Shown: positions 7,038-10,112 of the stretch, piece by piece
Layout: the number at the start of each line of letters is the position of its first letter
Position numbering within the stretch: the first letter of the stretch is position 1
Assembly: GCA_030039135.1 (NCBI GenBank)
Contig: JASHQN010000156.1
Coordinates: 1-10,112, forward strand
Length of the DNA stretch: 10,112 nucleotides
DNA from: Thermoplasmata archaeon
Lineage (GTDB): Archaea > Thermoplasmatota > Thermoplasmata > Lutacidiplasmatales > UBA184
Direction: 5' to 3'
The notes under the pieces: generated by a model
What the model was told of the DNA's origin: nothing
The model's database searches: none
What the model saw: the letters and a program-made list of their open reading frames with translations, nothing else
Position numbers and translations under genes: made by a program

Positions 7038-8567
7038 CTAGCTGCCTCCCCGCAATGCGTCGAGGTCGTCGGCGAAGAGCTCCCTAAGGTCGCTCAAGCC
7101 GAGCGCGACCAGGGCGAGCCGCGTGATACCGATCCCCCACGCCGCGACCGGGACCTCGACCTCGAGCGGTCCGGTGACCTCGGGTCGGAACATACCTCCC
7201 GGAAAGATCTCCATCCATCCGTGCCGAGGGTGGCGGACGTACCCCTCGATCGACGGCTCGGTGAAGGGGAAGTAGCTCGGACGGATCTTGAGCTCCCGGA
7301 TCCCGATCGCTTCCGCGAGTTCCCGGAACATCCCGACGAGATCACGGACCGAAGTCCCCTCCTCGGCCAGGATCCCCTCGCATTGGCCGAACTCGATCCC
7401 GTGGCGCGCGTCGACCTCCTCCCGCCGAAAGTTACGGTCGATCGAGAACATCCGGACCGGCGGCCGGGGTCGTCGCGCGAGGAAGCGCGCCGAGACCGCC
7501 GTCGTCTGCGACCGCAGCACCGGCCGAGCGGCGATCGCCGGGTCGTAGCGGCCGCCCCATCCGGGGCCGATCGGCTCGGCCGCCCCGGGCATCGGGCGGC
7601 CTTCGTGGACCGCGGCGACTCTAGCGAGGAGGTCCGCCGGGGGAGGATGACCCTGGATCGCGTCGACGGACAGGGCGTCGTGGATCGAGCGCGCCGGATG
7701 GTCCTGCGGCATGAACAGCACGTCGTTGTTCCAGAACTCCGTTTCGAGCAGCGGTCCTTCGGCCTGTTCGAAGCCGAGACCGATCAGGATCTCCTCGAAC
7801 TCCTCGAGCCAGGCGACGTACGGGTTCGGACGGGCACCGGTCAGGAACGGTACGGGGGCCCGCACGTCGTAGGGACGGAACCGCCGACCCTGCCAGCCGC
7901 CCGAGGCGAGGAGGTCCGGGGTCAGCGCGCCGATCGCCTCCTCTCCTTCGGCCGGGAGGGCGATCCGACGGCCCTCCTCGGACGGGGCCCAGCGCTTGAT
8001 CGAGCGCCGCTCGGTCCGCAGGAGCCCGCGCCGCTCGAGCGCGCTCGCGATCGCTTCGTCGACCTCCTCCTCGCCGCCGGCGACCTGCTTGAGCACGACC
8101 TCCTCGGGCAGAAGATCGGGGCCTGCCGCCGAGGCCCCCCGACGGCGGAACGGCACTCCGTCCTCGAGCAGTCCCCGACGGCGCAGGATGCCGATCGCCG
8201 CCGACCGCTCCTCGCCATCGATGCCTTCGGCCGCGGCCTCTTCCGGGGTGAGGGCCCCCCCATGACGATCCAGGGCGTCGAGGAACCGGCGTTCGGGCAG
8301 GCCGACCTTCGCGGCCGACGCGCCCCGAGCGGTCAGCAGCCGGATCGCCTCGGGCTCCTCGTTGAGGACGACCAGATGCTTCGCGCGGAGACGCTGAAGG
8401 CTCCCTCGCACGACGTCGATCCCGAGCGCGAGCCGCGCCGCGAGCTCCGCCTCCTCGACCGGAAGGTCGGCCGAGGAGCGCAGTGCGGCGAGCACCGAAC
8501 GCTCGGGTGCCGAGAGGGTGATCGGTACCGCTCCGTCCGGTGCATCGCCCGATGAGGCACCGGGCAC
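7038..8567 (-). CDS. pheS: Phenylalanyl-tRNA synthetase alpha subunit, archaeal type
   Basis: Catalytic alpha subunit: activates phenylalanine with ATP and charges tRNA-Phe together with PheT. The 509 residues match the archaeal/eukaryotic form. The first ~220 residues contain helical, winged-helix-like repeats (for example 21-80 and 90-140) that contact tRNA in this lineage. The class II core follows. Motif 1 region: NPYVAWLEEFEEILIGLGFE (248-267), then WNNDVLFMPQDHPAR (279-293). Motif 2: MFSIDRNFRREEVDARHGIEFGQCEG (373-398). Next FTEPSIEGYV and GGMFRPEV (457-464). Motif 3: WGIGITRLALV (477-487). T482 stands where most class II enzymes have Asp or Glu before RL; the conserved Arg is kept. 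The GTG start is supported by a TATA-like box 22-28 nt upstream and no SD, as in a leaderless mRNA. pheT follows after 2 nt. Confidence 0.95.
   Translation of the reverse strand: MPGASSGDAPDGAVPITLSAPERSVLAALRSSADLPVEEAELAARLALGIDVVRGSLQRLRAKHLVVLNEEPEAIRLLTARGASAAKVGLPERRFLDALDRHGGALTPEEAAAEGIDGEERSAAIGILRRRGLLEDGVPFRRRGASAAGPDLLPEEVVLKQVAGGEEEVDEAIASALERRGLLRTERRSIKRWAPSEEGRRIALPAEGEEAIGALTPDLLASGGWQGRRFRPYDVRAPVPFLTGARPNPYVAWLEEFEEILIGLGFEQAEGPLLETEFWNNDVLFMPQDHPARSIHDALSVDAIQGHPPPADLLARVAAVHEGRPMPGAAEPIGPGWGGRYDPAIAARPVLRSQTTAVSARFLARRPRPPVRMFSIDRNFRREEVDARHGIEFGQCEGILAEEGTSVRDLVGMFRELAEAIGIRELKIRPSYFPFTEPSIEGYVRHPRHGWMEIFPGGMFRPEVTGPLEVEVPVAAWGIGITRLALVALGLSDLRELFADDLDALRGGS
7045..7049 (-). 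promoter_or_regulatory. Shine-Dalgarno sequence of pheT
   Basis: GGAGG on the minus strand within the last codons of pheS, 9 nt before the GTG at 7035. It supports that GTG as the pheT start and translation from a pheS-pheT mRNA. Confidence 0.55.
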
Positions 8568-8590
8568 GAAACCGAGGGAAGAGGGTACGC

Positions 8591-8602
8591 GATTAAGGTT
8601 TT
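8591..8602 (-). promoter_or_regulatory. BRE/TATA-like element of pheS-pheT
   Basis: On the minus strand AAAACCTTAATC lies in the 90-nt gap after the protease gene. TTAA ends 25 nt before the pheS GTG, and the A-run just upstream resembles a purine-rich BRE. No SD lies between it and the start, so the mRNA is probably leaderless. Position and base composition are the evidence; the transcription start is inferred. Confidence 0.6.
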
Positions 8603-8608
8603 CCCGCG

Positions 8609-8627
8609 GACGGGGACGTCCCTCGTC
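8609..8627. repeat. Palindrome next to the pheS promoter (candidate operator)
   Basis: GGGACGTCCC at 8613-8622 is a perfect 10-bp palindrome. It is flanked by GACG (8609-8612) and CGTC (8624-8627), which extend the symmetry if one base (T8623) is skipped. It lies about 10 bp upstream of the BRE/TATA-like element of pheS, in non-coding DNA, where an archaeal activator or repressor dimer could bind. It could also form a small RNA hairpin after the protease gene, but no T-run follows. Chance occurrence in GC-rich DNA is possible. Confidence 0.35.
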
Positions 8628-8657
8628 GCTGCGGACATCCGGACCCGCGCGGCGGGC

Positions 8658-10112
8658 TCACTCGGGAGCCGGCGCCGCCGGCGGCGCGTCGACCGGTATG
8701 TTCGGTCGAGGCACCGTAGGTGAGCCCGAGGGAGAGGCCGCCGGGACCCCCGTAGCGCCCGGGACGGTGGGCGGCGGCACGGTGACACCCGTCGCGTCCG
8801 GCGGGCGTCGCCCGAGGACGGCACCGATCGTGATGCCGATGGCAGCGAGGACGACGAAGAACACGACGTTCCCGGGGAACATCGTGATCGGCGCGAGCCA
8901 CGGCGCAAAACCGAGCAGATTCACCGCGACCGAGGAGGATGCGACACCGTAGTAACCGTGCCCGGCGACGGTGACCGTCGCCTGGGCGCTCGCGCCGAGG
9001 TAGCAGCCGGGCACCGAGAACGTGGCCGACACCTCACCCGAGGGACCGGTGACGGGCACGGCAGAACCGAAGGTCCCGGAGCATGGTCCGCCGAGGCCCG
9101 TCGAGGTCAGCGTCACGTCGACCGGGACGTCCGCCAGCGGTGCGCCGGTGGTCGAGTTGGTCACGGTCCCCGTGATCGTCACGGCGCCACCCGGCGCGAC
9201 CGGGGACGGTCCCGCGGCGACCCTCACGGTGACGAACGTAGCGATCAGGTGCTCGTAGAGCAGGACCGCGTCGGGCGAGCCCCACCCGGTCACCTCGTCC
9301 CAGCCCGGCCCTGCGCTCGCCACGCAGTTGCTTCCCGACGTGATGTCGTGGAATGCTGGCGGGGTCGCGGATCCGTTCGCCGCGAGCGTGTAGAGCGCGG
9401 GGGTGAAGAAGCCGAAGTTCGAGCCCCGAAGGGCGTCCATTTCGGTGACCATGCCCGCCCAGAGCGGCGTCGCAAAGCTCGTCCCGGCTCCGACCTGATC
9501 GGCGCCGGCGAAGTAAACGAAATTGTCCGACGCAGTCGCGGCCACGTCGGGGACGCCCCGGAATCCGCTCGCCGAGATCGGCGCCGCCGCGCTCCCTACC
9601 TCCTGCCACGACGGCGCCGGGTAAACAGTCGAGAACCCGCCCCCACTCAGGCTCCAGCCGGTCTCGCTGAACCCCGTGATACCGCCGAGAGGGTTCTGAT
9701 CCAGCGACACCACGGTTCCCCCCACGGCGACAACGTCCGGGGAGGTCGATGGGTACTCAGGGGCGGCCCCGCCGGTGCAACCGTTTCCGGCGTCCCCGCC
9801 GAGATCGCCGGTCGCGGCGAGCAGGCTGATCCCCTCGTGGGCGGCGATCGCGAAATCGTTCTGGAAACCGCTCTGGAGGCTGGGGTCACCGCCGTCCGTG
9901 GAGCCGAACGACATGGAGATCGCCGCTACGTTCGGCACGTCCGAGGGCGTCACCGCCGTGTTCAGCGCGTCGATCATCGAAGCGCTCGTCGGCGAGTTCC
10001 CGTCGCTCTCCGGTCCGGGTGGCGCGTAGACCGCGTCGAGCGAGGCGCCCGGCGCCATCGAGCCGGACCACTCGAGGTCGAGGGTGAGCTCGCGCGAACC
10101 GTTGCTCGGATC
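8658..10112 (-). CDS. Sedolisin (S53) serine-carboxyl protease, membrane-anchored; 5' end outside the window
   Basis: The frame is open to the window edge, so the signal peptide, the propeptide and the start of the catalytic domain are missing; 484 residues are visible. Counting from the edge, RELTLD supplies the S53 catalytic pair E8 and D12. D103 in ATGDLGGDAG is the oxyanion Asp, with PEYPSTSPDVVAVGGT after it. S212 in GTSFATPLWAG is the nucleophile. FHDITSGSN (D256) and GWDEVTGWGSPDA (about 270-282) form the Ca2+ site that closes the domain. All key residues are kept, so it is probably active, likely at low pH as is usual for sedolisins. An Ig-like beta domain follows (about 295-400; C344 and C370 could pair). 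Then comes one membrane helix (about 412-434) followed by RR, and a cytoplasmic tail of about 45 residues rich in Pro, Ala and Gly. This implies a cell-surface enzyme. I see no functional link to pheS. Confidence 0.92.
   Translation of the reverse strand, partial: DPSNGSRELTLDLEWSGSMAPGASLDAVYAPPGPESDGNSPTSASMIDALNTAVTPSDVPNVAAISMSFGSTDGGDPSLQSGFQNDFAIAAHEGISLLAATGDLGGDAGNGCTGGAAPEYPSTSPDVVAVGGTVVSLDQNPLGGITGFSETGWSLSGGGFSTVYPAPSWQEVGSAAAPISASGFRGVPDVAATASDNFVYFAGADQVGAGTSFATPLWAGMVTEMDALRGSNFGFFTPALYTLAANGSATPPAFHDITSGSNCVASAGPGWDEVTGWGSPDAVLLYEHLIATFVTVRVAAGPSPVAPGGAVTITGTVTNSTTGAPLADVPVDVTLTSTGLGGPCSGTFGSAVPVTGPSGEVSATFSVPGCYLGASAQATVTVAGHGYYGVASSSVAVNLLGFAPWLAPITMFPGNVVFFVVLAAIGITIGAVLGRRPPDATGVTVPPPTVPGATGVPAASPSGSPTVPRPNIPVDAPPAAPAPE

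Noticed and set aside
8644..8656. Short hairpin CCCGC-gcg-GCGGG after the protease stop, as a terminator
   Set aside because: Only 5 bp with a 3-base loop and no T-run downstream on the minus strand; too common in DNA of this composition.
8720..8790. Repetitive Pro/Ala/Gly codons at the end of the protease gene as a possible frameshift or junk extension
   Set aside because: The frame is continuous with the membrane helix and ends at a TGA before the pheS promoter; a low-complexity tail is a plausible real feature.
1..10112. tRNA or rRNA genes, CRISPR arrays, insertion sequences, toxin-antitoxin or defence genes
   Set aside because: Coding density is nearly complete, gaps are 90 nt or less, and I saw no repeat arrays, cloverleaf-like sequences, transposase motifs or terminal repeats.

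Overview
The window reads as ordinary chromosome from a very GC-rich archaeon. All seven genes I can support lie on the minus strand, so transcription runs from high to low coordinates. Several things point to Archaea: a TrmB-type regulator, a short archaeal-form uS2, adjacent eno and rps2, an archaeal-size PheT, a PheS with a long N-terminal winged-helix-like region, and TATA-like boxes placed for leaderless mRNAs. A GC-rich member of the Thermoplasmatota is my best guess. It rests on gene content and on a membrane-anchored sedolisin, not on a phylogeny, so it is tentative.

Layout, in the direction of transcription. (1) 10112-8658: the 3' part of a cell-surface sedolisin (S53) protease, cut by the window edge, with a C-terminal membrane anchor and a Pro-rich tail. 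(2) 8567-5338: pheS-pheT, the two subunits of phenylalanyl-tRNA synthetase, 2 nt apart. (3) 5314-1354: mcmA (methylmalonyl-CoA mutase catalytic subunit), mce (methylmalonyl-CoA epimerase), eno (enolase) and rps2 (ribosomal protein uS2), tightly packed with one ATGA overlap. (4) 1298-24: a monocistronic TrmB-like regulator with a Cys-containing C-terminal domain. Gaps are short (54 nt before the regulator, 90 nt between the protease and pheS, about 22 nt or less elsewhere). No stretch over 300 bases lacks a gene.

The clearest non-coding signal is in the promoters. By eye the tetranucleotide TTAA occurs only three times in the window. Each copy sits 22-25 nt upstream of a start codon: pheS, mcmA and the TrmB-like gene. 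That is the archaeal TATA-box position for leaderless transcripts, and it divides the minus strand into the three units above. The genes inside the units mostly have GGAG/GGAGG Shine-Dalgarno sequences (pheT, mce, eno), while the genes at the head of each unit do not.

Functionally, mcmA and mce convert (S)-methylmalonyl-CoA to succinyl-CoA, the end of propionyl-CoA metabolism. They are cotranscribed with a glycolysis/gluconeogenesis enzyme and a ribosomal protein, so the unit mixes metabolism and translation. I found no tRNA or rRNA gene, CRISPR array, insertion sequence or defence system, and nothing that amounts to a previously undescribed system. The observations most worth following up are the promoter architecture, the palindrome next to the pheS promoter, and the cysteine domain of the regulator.
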